From assembly GCA_002500745.1 (NCBI GenBank), contig DLST01000016.1, positions 272,362-334,191 of the forward strand: 61,830 bases of DNA. The letters run 5' to 3'. Shown here one piece after another: positions 37,862 through 46,840 of this stretch (its first letter is position 1; each line of letters starts with the position of its first letter). The notes below the pieces were generated by a model. The model was not told where the DNA came from and ran no database searches. It saw nothing but the letters and a program-made list of their open reading frames with translations. The position numbers and the translations under genes are program-made. This DNA comes from Sphingobacterium sp. UBA7855 (GTDB lineage Bacteria; Bacteroidota; Bacteroidia; Sphingobacteriales; Sphingobacteriaceae).

Positions 37862-40267
37862 TTACTCATCTCTTAAACTATCGACCGGGTTTGCACGTGC
37901 TGCTTTTATGGATTGGTAGCTCATTGTAAAAAATGCAATAAGTAGGGTTGCGGCAGCCGGAATAATAAACATCCACCAGGATAGATCTATCCTATACGCA
38001 AAATCATCCAACCATTTGTGCATCGCCCACCAAGCAATTGGAGTAGCAATCAAAATAGAAATGAGTATAAGTTTGACGTAATCTTTTGATAATAATCCAA
38101 TAATTCCCAGTACTGTACTTCCCAACACTTTTCGAATACCAATTTCTTTTGTACGTTGTACCGTGGTGATCGTAACCAAACCGATCAATCCCAGGCAGCT
38201 GATGAGAATTGTCGTCGACGTAAATAGATTGATGATCTTCGAGAATTTTAGATCACTGCTATAAAGTTCTTTGATTTGCTGATCATAGAAATCATATTTA
38301 AATGGGGCTTTTGAATAGTATTTTTTCCATTCTTTCTCAATCTGTTTTAAAGTTTCCGGCCAGGTAGTTGAGTTAGTGTTGAGTTTGATACTTATTCTGC
38401 TTAATTCCCATTTTTTAATGGAACTCAGCATGACGACAGGTTGAATGGCTGCATGGAGATTTTTTGTATGAAAATTGTCCGTCACCCCCACAATCTGACG
38501 CTGTTTATCTGTATACGTAACAAAGCTCCCTACAGCATGTTCAGCAGATTTAAAACCTAATTTTTGAACGCTGGCTAAGTTTAACACGATGCCTGTGCTC
38601 GTATCGGCCAATTGCAGCGGGCGGCCAGCAAGCATTTTAAAATTATAGAGCTTAAAGTTATCTTGGTCGACAAACTTCATTTGTACATCGGCTTGTACCT
38701 GTCCCGTATCACTTTTTGCAAACAAGGCATTTCCCCAATGTTCGCTACTCATGGGCAGATGCCCCAAGGAAGCCTGCTCTACGCCTGCGATCTGCTTGAT
38801 CGCTTGTTTGAAAACAAAAGGATCAACATTACTGTCCTGATAGCTTTTACTCGGGAAACGTAGGGTAATGATCGCATTCTTATCGAAGCCGTAGTTACTC
38901 TGTAGGGCATGTTTCAACTGTAGACCAATGATGAAAGTTGAAATAACGAATAGCTGGGCAATCAAAAATTGAAAAACAATGAGCATTTTTCGAAAAGAAA
39001 GATTGCCAAATTTGAGCGTTTGCGCATTCGAGATTTTAATGACTTCAACAATCTTGACTTTATTTGTCAGTAAAATTGGGTAACATGAGGAAATTAAGGT
39101 AATCGTTATGGTAAGTGTTGCTAAAAATAGCGATACGCCAAAGGGGTCTGGATATAGCTTGAGCTGATCGGGAATATAGGATGCTAAAACTGTTTGAATG
39201 AGAATAAGTAAAGGCCATGATAAAAGTACCGAAAAAGCCGTAATGCAAAAGGTTTCCAATAAAAAGGATTTGCTGATCCTCTGTTGGCTTTCACCCAATG
39301 TTTTACGAATACCAATCTCCTTCGCCCGCTGAGGAATTTGTGCAGTAGCCAGGTTGATATAATTGACACAGGCCAATAGGAGGAGGAATATACCAATGCC
39401 AATAAGTCCAAATATGATTTTCTTATCCACACTATTCTGGGCGAAAGAAGTAAAATGTAAGTCTTTTAAGGGTACTGTATTTACATGCATTTTAAATCCG
39501 AATTTGTCAAATTCGGCATGCGTCATCTCATACGCCTTTTTATCGGCTGTCTTTATGAGGTTAGGAAGAGAAGCCGATGATTTTACCTTAATAAAGAGCT
39601 GCCAATTTGAATTTGAATTACTCCAGTTTGTACTGTCCCATTCCTTTTCTGGAATCCGGATAAATTCTTTGCCCAAAAAGCTGCTTGGAAGCGCTAAATC
39701 TTTTACAATACCGGTGACATTATATAATGTACTATCATAGGACAAAGTCTGTCCTATGATTTGGTCCATTGACGTATTTGGGAAGTACAATTTAGCCCGC
39801 GATTCTGTCAGGATGACTTCATGGCTATTTTTTAGTATATTCCTTTTGTCGCCAGCTAACCAAACATAAGGTGTCATTTTGAAATAGTCTCCCGTGGTAC
39901 CGATGATTTCGGGCTGATCTTCAAACTCTATTTTCTGCGCGCCACCATTATTACTGATACGCTCGAAGTATTGTTTAAAGATGGGTACTGTCAGTTCAAC
40001 ATGAACAAAGTTTTCCTTGATATATGCCGGTAATGGTGCAGGAACACCATCGAAATGATCTAATTTATCCTTTTCCTCATAGGAGGTATGGACCTTGTAA
40101 ATCTGCTCACTTTCTGGATGATGCTGGTCAAAACTAAATTCATAATTGACGATACGGAAAATAAGCCAACAGGCACTTATTCCGATGGCAAGCCCAAATA
40201 CATTCAGAAATGTGAAAAGACGGTTGCGCCATAGTTGTCTGAAAATTAATTTAATCGTGCTCATCAT
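37862..40267 (-). CDS. MacB/FtsX-type ABC permease, array member 10
   Basis: An 801-aa duplicated permease (the second Met, at 40264, could be the real start: MSTIKLIFRQLWRNRLF). Coupling motifs are RAKEIGIRKTLGES and KEIGIRKVLGST; the tail is NPVDSLRDE. The first membrane block is NYINLATAQIPQ. It lies directly downstream of the ATPase at 40312 (44-bp gap), so the ATPase sits between members 10 and 11. The first periplasmic domain is one of the more divergent in the array, suggesting a different ligand. Confidence 0.87.
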   Translation of the reverse strand: MMSTIKLIFRQLWRNRLFTFLNVFGLAIGISACWLIFRIVNYEFSFDQHHPESEQIYKVHTSYEEKDKLDHFDGVPAPLPAYIKENFVHVELTVPIFKQYFERISNNGGAQKIEFEDQPEIIGTTGDYFKMTPYVWLAGDKRNILKNSHEVILTESRAKLYFPNTSMDQIIGQTLSYDSTLYNVTGIVKDLALPSSFLGKEFIRIPEKEWDSTNWSNSNSNWQLFIKVKSSASLPNLIKTADKKAYEMTHAEFDKFGFKMHVNTVPLKDLHFTSFAQNSVDKKIIFGLIGIGIFLLLLACVNYINLATAQIPQRAKEIGIRKTLGESQQRISKSFLLETFCITAFSVLLSWPLLILIQTVLASYIPDQLKLYPDPFGVSLFLATLTITITLISSCYPILLTNKVKIVEVIKISNAQTLKFGNLSFRKMLIVFQFLIAQLFVISTFIIGLQLKHALQSNYGFDKNAIITLRFPSKSYQDSNVDPFVFKQAIKQIAGVEQASLGHLPMSSEHWGNALFAKSDTGQVQADVQMKFVDQDNFKLYNFKMLAGRPLQLADTSTGIVLNLASVQKLGFKSAEHAVGSFVTYTDKQRQIVGVTDNFHTKNLHAAIQPVVMLSSIKKWELSRISIKLNTNSTTWPETLKQIEKEWKKYYSKAPFKYDFYDQQIKELYSSDLKFSKIINLFTSTTILISCLGLIGLVTITTVQRTKEIGIRKVLGSTVLGIIGLLSKDYVKLILISILIATPIAWWAMHKWLDDFAYRIDLSWWMFIIPAAATLLIAFFTMSYQSIKAARANPVDSLRDE

Positions 40268-40311
40268 CTATAGGTTATTAGGATTAATATTTTGGTTATG
40301 TATGAGTTGTC

Positions 40312-41004
40312 TTATACCGATGTTGTTTCCATAATCACTTGTCCGTCTAGCATGCGGATTACACGGTCAGAAAATTTTGCATCGTGCTCACTGTGTGTTA
40401 CCATGACGATGGTTGTGCCGGCCTCGTTCAATTCAGTCAGAAGCTGCATCACTTCATTACCGTTATTGGAATCGAGGTTACCCGTAGGCTCATCGGCAAG
40501 GATCAGTTTGGGGTTATTGACAACTGCACGAGCAACGGCCACACGTTGTTGCTGACCTCCGGAAAGCTGTTGTGGAAAGTGATTGCGGCGGTGCATGATC
40601 TGCACTTTTTCCAGAACTTCTTCTACACGTTTTTTGCGTTCTGCTGCTGGAACATTGGTATAAACCAGTGGAAGTTCCACGTTTTCAAATACAGTTAGCT
40701 CATCGATCAAATTGAAGCTCTGGAACACAAAACCAATGTTATGTTTGCGAAGATCTGAGCGACCGCGTTCCTTGAATTTGGCAACTTCGATCTCATTGAA
40801 CAGATAGCTTCCTTCATCCAAATCATCCAGTAGACCAATGATATTGAGTAATGTCGATTTCCCACAGCCCGAAGGCCCCATTACAGCAACAAACTCGCCC
40901 TCTTTGACATGAATGTTTAGGTTGTTTAATGCGACGGTCTCCACTTCTTCAGTGCGATAATACTTTTGAAGGTTTGTGATCTTGATCATATTTTTTGTGC
41001 TCAT
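40312..41004 (-). CDS. LolD/MacB-type ABC transporter ATPase (proximal copy)
   Basis: A 230-aa nucleotide-binding subunit. Walker A is GPSGCGKSTLLN, the signature LSGGQQQRVAVARAVV, and Walker B/D-loop LILADEPTGNLDS; all are canonical, unlike the copy at 12324. The H-loop is MVTHSEHD. It probably serves the eleven permeases, all of which lack their own ATPase domain. It is placed third in the adaptor-led operon (HlyD, member 11, ATPase, members 10 to 6). An ATG at 40989 (MIKITNLQKYY) is an alternative start. Confidence 0.94.
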   Translation of the reverse strand: MSTKNMIKITNLQKYYRTEEVETVALNNLNIHVKEGEFVAVMGPSGCGKSTLLNIIGLLDDLDEGSYLFNEIEVAKFKERGRSDLRKHNIGFVFQSFNLIDELTVFENVELPLVYTNVPAAERKKRVEEVLEKVQIMHRRNHFPQQLSGGQQQRVAVARAVVNNPKLILADEPTGNLDSNNGNEVMQLLTELNEAGTTIVMVTHSEHDAKFSDRVIRMLDGQVIMETTSV

Positions 41005-41078
41005 GATTTTTATGTTTTTGTATCCTTAGCGAAATTGCTTTGGACGGTTACTGTTTTATTATTAAACTCGTTTAAATT

Positions 41079-43445
41079 TTATTGATCTCTTAATGTTTTG
41101 GTCGGGTTTGCTATTGCCGCTTTAAATGCTTGTGAACTAATGGTCAACAAGGCAATGACAATTGCTGCCAAGGCGCTGATCACAAAAATAGTCCAGGAAA
41201 TCTGCACATGATGTACATAGTTGGTTAACCATTTGCTCATAATGACCCAGGCAATTGGAGAGGCAATAATACATGATATTGCCACAAGAATGACAAATTC
41301 CCGATTGAGCATCTGGATAAGTCCTGATACCGAAGCCCCCAGTACTTTGCGGATACTGATTTCTTTGGCACGCTGCTCGGTTGCAAAGGCAGCTAAACCA
41401 AATAGACCTAAGCAGGATATAATGATGGACATCAGTGCAAATACACTGGATAGTTGCTGTACAAAAAGCTCAGCTTTAAACTTACTATTGAAACTATCAT
41501 CTAAAAATTTATAGTCAAAAGGGAAGCCAGGGTTATTTTTGACGATGACCTTCTCGATTTGTTGAATGGCATCTGGTAAATCTACTCCAGCTTTTGTCCT
41601 AATGGTCATGATGCCATTATCTCTATTCATTGGTAGAAACAGCATCGGCTCAGGATCGGCATACACATTGTTATAAACGAAGTTTTTGACGACACCGGCG
41701 ATAGTAAACTTTTCCTCACCGTAGCTGATGATGTTACCGGCCACAAGGCCATCTTTTTTGATCAGTTTTGCAAATGCTTCGTTGATGACAACCGATGTGC
41801 TGTCGCCTACAAAATTTTGATGAAAGTTTCTACCGTCAAAAAGCTTTAAGTCTAAAGCCGGAATAAGACCCTCATCAGAACGTAACATGCCAATCAATAT
41901 ACTGGCATTTGGATCTTTTCCATCCCAGCTAAAACCGGACGTATTGGAGTTGATATTGAGGATACTCATATCACTGACACCGACTTCTTGCACAACTCCT
42001 GTTGCTAATAATTGATTCTTAATGAGCGGCAGATGTTTGGCCATATCACCTTGTAGCGCTGTTGTTAATACCTGACTCTTATCAAAACCGAGATCCCTGT
42101 TCTTGTTGTGCTGAATCTGTTGGTAGATGATAATGGTACAGATAATTAACACAACTGAGGCTGTATATTGTAGGATGACCAACCCTTTACGGACGAGACT
42201 TCCACTACCAGCCTTCTGTTTTGCCCCTTTGATCGTTGAAAGCGGCTTGAATGCCGAAAGGAAAAATGCGGGATAGCTACCTGCAAATAATCCACATACT
42301 AAGGTTATTGTCATTAAAAATAGCAGGTGTGAGGGGGCTAAAATAGTAACCTGAAGATCCTGGCCTATCATGGTGTTGAACGGCCCGATGAAGATATAGA
42401 TTAGTAATATAGCAACAAGAGAGGAAATAATTGCCAAAACAAGGGATTCTCCCAAAAATTGCATAATGAGCGATTTGCGACTTGCACCAACCACTTTGCG
42501 CATACCCACTTCTTTTGCTCTTTTTTCTGATCTTGCTGTTGCGAGATTCATAAAATTTATGCAGGCAATTAATAGAACAACCCAAGCGATAAAGGTAAAT
42601 AGACGTATATTCTTAATACCACCTTCTTTTTCAATACCACTGTTATCAAATTGGTTGTAAGTAATCCAACGTTCCATCGGATAGAGAAAATTCTGTGAGA
42701 AAGTGACTTCACCATTGGTTTTGTGTTTGACAAAATCCATCATCTGCTTGTTAATCTGATCGACGTTGGCATTATCTTCGACCTGCACTAGCGTTTGAAC
42801 ACTATTATTCCCCCAATTTTTTAGAAAATCCTGACCTGCTTCAAATTTTTTGAAAGGGATGAGCCATTGAAAGTCATAGCTGCTATTTTTGGGGAGGTCC
42901 TTGATTACCCCCGCAATAATAAATGGCTCACTATTGTTTGTTTTGACTGTTTTTCCCAAGGCAGGACGGTTGCCAAATAATTTCTTCGCTGCAGTTTCTG
43001 ATAATACAATGTTATTGACTTGATCAAAGGCAGTCTTTCGATCCCCTTCAAGAAATGCAAGGGATAGCACATCAGCGATGCTTCCATCGGCATATACACC
43101 ATTTTGAAATATATTATTGTCTCCTACAGAAAATAACATGGGCGAATTCCAGCTTATGCGTACTGCATGCTTGATGCCTGGGATTTCTTTCGCGATGCTT
43201 TGGGCAAAAGGTCCTGGGGTAGATTCAAAAACATAGGTAGCTCCATCATAAGTCTGTTTTGATTTGACAATGTAGATATCCTTTTTGTTGGCGAAATTAT
43301 CGTTGAAATTCAACTGATTTTCAACCCATAAAAAAATCAACGAAGCCGCAGCGATTCCGACCGCCAATCCGAAAATATTAAGAAAGCTGTAACCTTTGGT
43401 TTTCCAAAGGTTGCGAAGTGCGGTTTTAATAAAGTTTTTAATCAT
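41079..43445 (-). CDS. MacB/FtsX-type ABC permease, array member 11
   Basis: A 788-aa duplicated permease directly behind the adaptor gene (26-bp gap) and before the canonical ATPase. Adaptor, permease and ATPase in a row make this the likely founding MacAB-like unit. Coupling motifs are RAKEVGMRKVVGAS and KEISIRKVLGAS; the tail is NPTKTLRDQ, the most divergent ending of the array. The VVKNFVYNNVYADPEPM block ties it to members 3, 4 and 6. The start MIKNFIKTALRNLWKTKGY fits the family. Confidence 0.9.
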   Translation of the reverse strand: MIKNFIKTALRNLWKTKGYSFLNIFGLAVGIAAASLIFLWVENQLNFNDNFANKKDIYIVKSKQTYDGATYVFESTPGPFAQSIAKEIPGIKHAVRISWNSPMLFSVGDNNIFQNGVYADGSIADVLSLAFLEGDRKTAFDQVNNIVLSETAAKKLFGNRPALGKTVKTNNSEPFIIAGVIKDLPKNSSYDFQWLIPFKKFEAGQDFLKNWGNNSVQTLVQVEDNANVDQINKQMMDFVKHKTNGEVTFSQNFLYPMERWITYNQFDNSGIEKEGGIKNIRLFTFIAWVVLLIACINFMNLATARSEKRAKEVGMRKVVGASRKSLIMQFLGESLVLAIISSLVAILLIYIFIGPFNTMIGQDLQVTILAPSHLLFLMTITLVCGLFAGSYPAFFLSAFKPLSTIKGAKQKAGSGSLVRKGLVILQYTASVVLIICTIIIYQQIQHNKNRDLGFDKSQVLTTALQGDMAKHLPLIKNQLLATGVVQEVGVSDMSILNINSNTSGFSWDGKDPNASILIGMLRSDEGLIPALDLKLFDGRNFHQNFVGDSTSVVINEAFAKLIKKDGLVAGNIISYGEEKFTIAGVVKNFVYNNVYADPEPMLFLPMNRDNGIMTIRTKAGVDLPDAIQQIEKVIVKNNPGFPFDYKFLDDSFNSKFKAELFVQQLSSVFALMSIIISCLGLFGLAAFATEQRAKEISIRKVLGASVSGLIQMLNREFVILVAISCIIASPIAWVIMSKWLTNYVHHVQISWTIFVISALAAIVIALLTISSQAFKAAIANPTKTLRDQ

Positions 43446-43471
43446 AATTATGGTCGTAGATAAAGGTGATG

Positions 43472-44725
43472 TTACTTTTTAATATTTAGCTCTTGCACCT
43501 TATCGTAGGTCTCATAGCTCGATACGATAACCTTATCTCCAGGTTGTAGACCTTTGATGACTTCATAATATTCGGGATTCTGTCTTCCAAGTTGGATATC
43601 TACACGATATGCTGTGCTTCCATTTTTATCCAATTTGAAGATCCAGTTACCGCCGGTCTGTTGATAGAATCCTCCTTTTGCCAGTAATAATGCTTTTGTC
43701 TCGTCACTTAACGCTAGACGTATTTGCAAAGTTTGTCCACGACGGATCCCTTTGGGAACATCATTGATAAATTCCATGTCAACTTGGAAACGACCATTGG
43801 TAACTTGTGTATACACTTTTTTAATACGGAGTTTGTAGGTTTTATCGCCGATAGCAAACTCTCCCTGTAAATCAGGGAAAATTCGGTTGATATAGTGTTC
43901 ATCAATATCAGCGCGAACTTTAAACCCGGTTAAAACGTCGATTTGTCCCAATCGTTCACCTGCATTTTTGTTTTGTCCAATTTCTGCATCGAAGGAAGTC
44001 AACTGTCCATCAACGGGTGCCCTAACAATTAAGTCACCAATTTTCCTTTTCATCAGTTCCAATGCGCTCTGCGTACGTTGGTAGGTTTGTTTGTCCTGAT
44101 TAGTTTTTTGCGCATTGGAGATCTCGTCCTGTTTTAGAATCTGTTTGGTCAAGTTGACCCGCTCTTTTTGATAGTTATATTCGTTCTTTGATTTTTCGAA
44201 CTCTTGTGTTCCAATGGCTTTTTCAGCAAGTAATTTTTTATTGAGGTTATAGACACGTTCTGCTTCTCTATAGGCTTGTTCCACATCAGCCATTTGGTTG
44301 CGGTTGTTAATAGAAGCTTGTTGGGCATTGGTTTGGGCAATCTGGGACTGTGTCAATAGATTTAACACTTGCGTTTCCTGTTGTACTAAAGTAAGCTCCT
44401 GATCGGTATTGGAAAGACGCATGATTGCATCCCCTTTGTTTAAGATAGCCCCGTCTTCTACAAATTTTTCTTCTACGCGTCCGCCAACAGAAGCATCGAG
44501 GTATATACTACTAATAGGAAGCACGGTGCCATTTATCGGTATAAATTCTTGAAAGTTTCCATTTTTTATTTCGACAATAGAGATGCGGTCAGCTTCAACA
44601 TTCAGTTTGCTTTTGCCGGAGGTAAAATAGAAGCTGGCGCTGATCAATCCAACTAAGCCAGCAACCCCCACAATAGTCATGATACGTTTGCTATTCCACT
44701 TCTTCTTTTCTAAAGGTCTGTCCAT
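43472..44725 (-). CDS. Periplasmic adaptor (MacA/HlyD/RND-type membrane fusion protein)
   Basis: A 417-aa adaptor that would bridge the inner-membrane permeases and the TolC-like channel. One N-terminal TM anchor (about 16-34), a lipoyl-like half motif (SVGGRVEEKFVEDGAILNKGD at about 85-105), a long coiled coil (about 120-225), the second lipoyl half (DLIVRAPVDGQLTSFDAEIGQ) and a beta-barrel with GLQPGDKVIVSSYETY at the end are visible. There is no lipobox. It is the first gene of the long operon and is divergent from the TolC gene across a 625-bp regulatory region. Confidence 0.9.
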   Translation of the reverse strand: MDRPLEKKKWNSKRIMTIVGVAGLVGLISASFYFTSGKSKLNVEADRISIVEIKNGNFQEFIPINGTVLPISSIYLDASVGGRVEEKFVEDGAILNKGDAIMRLSNTDQELTLVQQETQVLNLLTQSQIAQTNAQQASINNRNQMADVEQAYREAERVYNLNKKLLAEKAIGTQEFEKSKNEYNYQKERVNLTKQILKQDEISNAQKTNQDKQTYQRTQSALELMKRKIGDLIVRAPVDGQLTSFDAEIGQNKNAGERLGQIDVLTGFKVRADIDEHYINRIFPDLQGEFAIGDKTYKLRIKKVYTQVTNGRFQVDMEFINDVPKGIRRGQTLQIRLALSDETKALLLAKGGFYQQTGGNWIFKLDKNGSTAYRVDIQLGRQNPEYYEVIKGLQPGDKVIVSSYETYDKVQELNIKK

Positions 44726-44751
44726 AATTTAATATCAATTTTGTATGTAAC

Positions 44752-44767
44752 TATGAAAGCTGTGCCA
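44752..44767 (-). promoter_or_regulatory. Sigma-54-like promoter of the adaptor-led operon
   Basis: The minus strand reads TGGCACAGCTTTCATA, preceded by T. The -24 box TTGGCAC is perfect; the -12 box (TTCAT) is poor, with no G at the expected place. The position fits: 63 bp from the palindrome at 44821 and 27 bp from the start codon. Confidence 0.5.
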
Positions 44768-44820
44768 ATAATGTAATCTATTGATTGATATATACTTATT
44801 TTGTTCAGTTTTAAGTTAGG

Positions 44821-44857
44821 TGTTCGATAGCGGACACTTCTTGTACGAAGGCGTACA
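44821..44857. promoter_or_regulatory. Paired activator palindromes (putative UAS) of the adaptor operon
   Basis: TGTTCGATAGCGGACA (44821-44836) and TGTACGAAGGCGTACA (44842-44857) start 21 bp apart and lie about 63 bp and 84 bp upstream of the -24 box at 44765. Confidence 0.68.
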
Positions 44858-45058
44858 ACGGTGTCTTTTTTGTCGATGGTGCTAACTGAAACGGTTTGAG
44901 CAAAAAACAAATCTAACTACAGGTTGTGTTTAATTGAGTAAAATTTCATCCGATGATTTTCTCGCTCGATTTGATCAAAAGATGCAATATTTTCAATGAT
45001 ATTATTGCGTTTTGAAACCTATTTTAGTATCGCACATTCCCACCCGAGTCATACCATA

Positions 45059-45168
45059 TTCGGACTTTGTTCGGAGCTTGTTCGGTACTTATTCGGTGTT
45101 CCTTCGGATCTTGTTCGGTTGTAACCGAATAAACTCCGAGAAAGTACCGATGAATATCCGTAGAATAA
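45059..45168. repeat. Ten-unit array phased at exactly 11 bp (TTCGG x6, CCGn x4)
   Basis: TTCGG begins at 45059, 45070, 45081, 45092, 45103 and 45114. CCG begins at 45125, 45136, 45147 and 45158. The orientation switches at a 16-bp palindrome, TTCGGTTGTAACCGAA (45114-45129), while the 11-bp step is kept. Between the cores the bases vary (for example TTCGGAGCTTG, TTCGGATCTTG). It is neither CRISPR-like nor coding in any obvious frame. The half-site TGTTCGG also occurs in the activator palindromes nearby. Confidence 0.85.
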
Positions 45169-45229
45169 ACGAGTAAAAGGCGAACTTGATATCCATCATG
45201 GACCTATTGATACGCTTGTGAATTTTGAT

Positions 45230-45266
45230 TGTCCAACTACGCACACCGACTGTTCATTAACGAACA
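45230..45266. promoter_or_regulatory. Paired activator palindromes (putative UAS) of the TolC-regulator operon
   Basis: TGTCCAACTACGCACA (45230-45245, weaker) and TGTTCATTAACGAACA (45251-45266) start 21 bp apart. The nearer one is 62 bp from the GG of the -24 box at 45320. Confidence 0.6.
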
Positions 45267-45318
45267 TTTTTCAAAATTCACTTTTTATATCATTTTGATA
45301 TTTAGTGCTTTATTTGTT

Positions 45319-45334
45319 TGGCATGGGGATGGTC
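45319..45334 (+). promoter_or_regulatory. Sigma-54-like promoter upstream of the TolC gene
   Basis: TGGCATGGGGATGGTC, preceded by T, has GG and GT separated by 10 bp and closely resembles the promoter at 13431 (TGGCAAGGGGATTGCA). The predicted start of transcription (about 45344) leaves a very short leader before the ATG at 45351. That is a weakness unless translation begins at Met3 (45357) or the leader is naturally short. Confidence 0.5.
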
Positions 45335-45350
45335 AGCAACAAAATAAAAA

Positions 45351-46739
45351 ATGGATATGAAGAGAGTCTATATATATACTACATTATGCTTTTTATTGAG
45401 TTATGCCAAGACCGAGGCGCAGCAGACTGAGCGGCGGCCACCAGAAAAAGTGGCGCAAACAACAACGATAATAAGCACTGACGATAAGCAAATTTCCAAA
45501 CGGAGTTTAGCTGAATGTATACAGTTGGCTATAAAGGCCAATCCAACCTTATTACAGAATGAACTCGATGTGAAGCGTGCGGAGGTGAATTTAGCCCAGG
45601 CTAAAGCGAATAGATTGCCCGATGTAGATGCAAGCCTACAGCATAGTCTGACATCTGGAAGATCTCAGGATAATTCGACCCTTCAATATATTTCATCAAA
45701 CAATTCGACAGGGAATTTTTCTTTAGACGCAAGCCTGCCTATATTTAGAGGGTTTCGCTTATTTCACGATATACGGATGCGCGCCGACGCGAAGACCGCC
45801 GGTAAATTGACTTTTGATACACAGATTAATGCCTTAAAACTGGATGTTATTACTGCTTATATTCAAAGTTTAACTGCTCAGGATATATTGCGGCAATCGG
45901 AAATGCAGACTGAAGTAACCCGAGAACAGGTCAGACGTGCGGAGAGTATGCATAAGGAAGGTGCAATTAATCCTGGAGATTACTTTGATTTAAAAGGACA
46001 ACTGGCAAATGATGTCAATACGATTGAAAATAATCGTCAGTTACTATATAGTAGTCGTGTGAAGCTTGCAGCCTTACTCAATATGGATGAAAATCAATTG
46101 GGCCAATTGGAGAATCTTGGAATAAAAGAGAGCGGGCAACGACTGGACGCGAAACAGCTCTATGAAATGGCTATTGATCAATTGCCCGATATACAGGCAC
46201 TGAACTATCGGATCAAAGTGGCGGAGCGGGATATTAAGATTGCGAAATCATACTATTATCCGTCCTTGAGTCTGAGCGCCGGTTTAGGCTCAAATTATTC
46301 GAAATTGGGGATTCAAGGGACGTATTGGTCACAAATGCGTAATAACGTAGGAAAGTATATATCGCTCAATCTTTCTGTTCCGATTTTTAATCATTTGCAA
46401 GTTTATAACAACGTGCGCTTGGCAAAATTAGATCTGCAGACGGCTAGATTTCAAAAAGAGATCCAGCAAAATGTTTTGCGGTCGGCGACCTCCAATGCTG
46501 TTTTTAACTTGCAGAATGCAAGTAACATGATTACACAATTGCGTAGTCAAAATGAAAACTACGCGGAATCTTTTCGTATTGCCAAGGTAGTTTTCGAATT
46601 GGGAAACAGTAATTCAGTGATTTTTTTGACGGCGAAAAATAAATTCGACAACAGCCAGATTCAGTTGGTCGTCAAGCAGTATGAATGGCTATTGCAAAAA
46701 TATATCAATGATTATTATGCAGGCTCGTTGAATTTATAG
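45351..46739 (+). CDS. TolC-family outer-membrane efflux protein
   Basis: A 462-aa outer-membrane channel subunit. A signal peptide (about 1-23, cleaved near TEAQ) is followed by two outer-membrane efflux repeats, each starting with a LAECIQLAIKANPTLLQNELDVKRAE-type helix and a YYPSLSLSAGLG-type beta segment. Residues about 60-250 and 260-455 give the duplicated helical hairpins. It should form the exit duct for the adaptor and permeases. The Met at position 3 is an alternative start. It is 101 bp ahead of the response regulator, in the same direction. Confidence 0.9.
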   Translation: MDMKRVYIYTTLCFLLSYAKTEAQQTERRPPEKVAQTTTIISTDDKQISKRSLAECIQLAIKANPTLLQNELDVKRAEVNLAQAKANRLPDVDASLQHSLTSGRSQDNSTLQYISSNNSTGNFSLDASLPIFRGFRLFHDIRMRADAKTAGKLTFDTQINALKLDVITAYIQSLTAQDILRQSEMQTEVTREQVRRAESMHKEGAINPGDYFDLKGQLANDVNTIENNRQLLYSSRVKLAALLNMDENQLGQLENLGIKESGQRLDAKQLYEMAIDQLPDIQALNYRIKVAERDIKIAKSYYYPSLSLSAGLGSNYSKLGIQGTYWSQMRNNVGKYISLNLSVPIFNHLQVYNNVRLAKLDLQTARFQKEIQQNVLRSATSNAVFNLQNASNMITQLRSQNENYAESFRIAKVVFELGNSNSVIFLTAKNKFDNSQIQLVVKQYEWLLQKYINDYYAGSLNL

Positions 46740-46840
46740 TTATCTTAGTATCTTCATACTTTAGCAGACATGGAAAAATCACATAGCGTTTGGCAAGTTC
46801 TTTAATTCCATTAAAATAAAGAAAATCATAATTTAAAAAG

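Larger units (their letters stand above)
44726..45350. promoter_or_regulatory. 625-bp divergent regulatory region between adaptor and TolC genes
   Basis: No gene is seen here. From left to right it holds the adaptor promoter (44752-44767), one palindrome pair (44821-44857), about 200 bp of AT-rich sequence without recognised features, the 11-bp phased array (45059-45168), a second palindrome pair (45230-45266) and the TolC promoter (45319-45334). Confidence 0.75.

Noticed and set aside
12324..44725. Insertion sequence or integrated element as the cause of the repeated permease genes
   Set aside because: No transposase, integrase, terminal repeats or tRNA-side target site is seen; tandem duplication explains the array.
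45059..45168. CRISPR array or minisatellite coding repeat
   Set aside because: The unit is only 11 bp with a 3-5 bp core, there are no spacers of equal length and no cas genes, and no frame gives a sensible protein.
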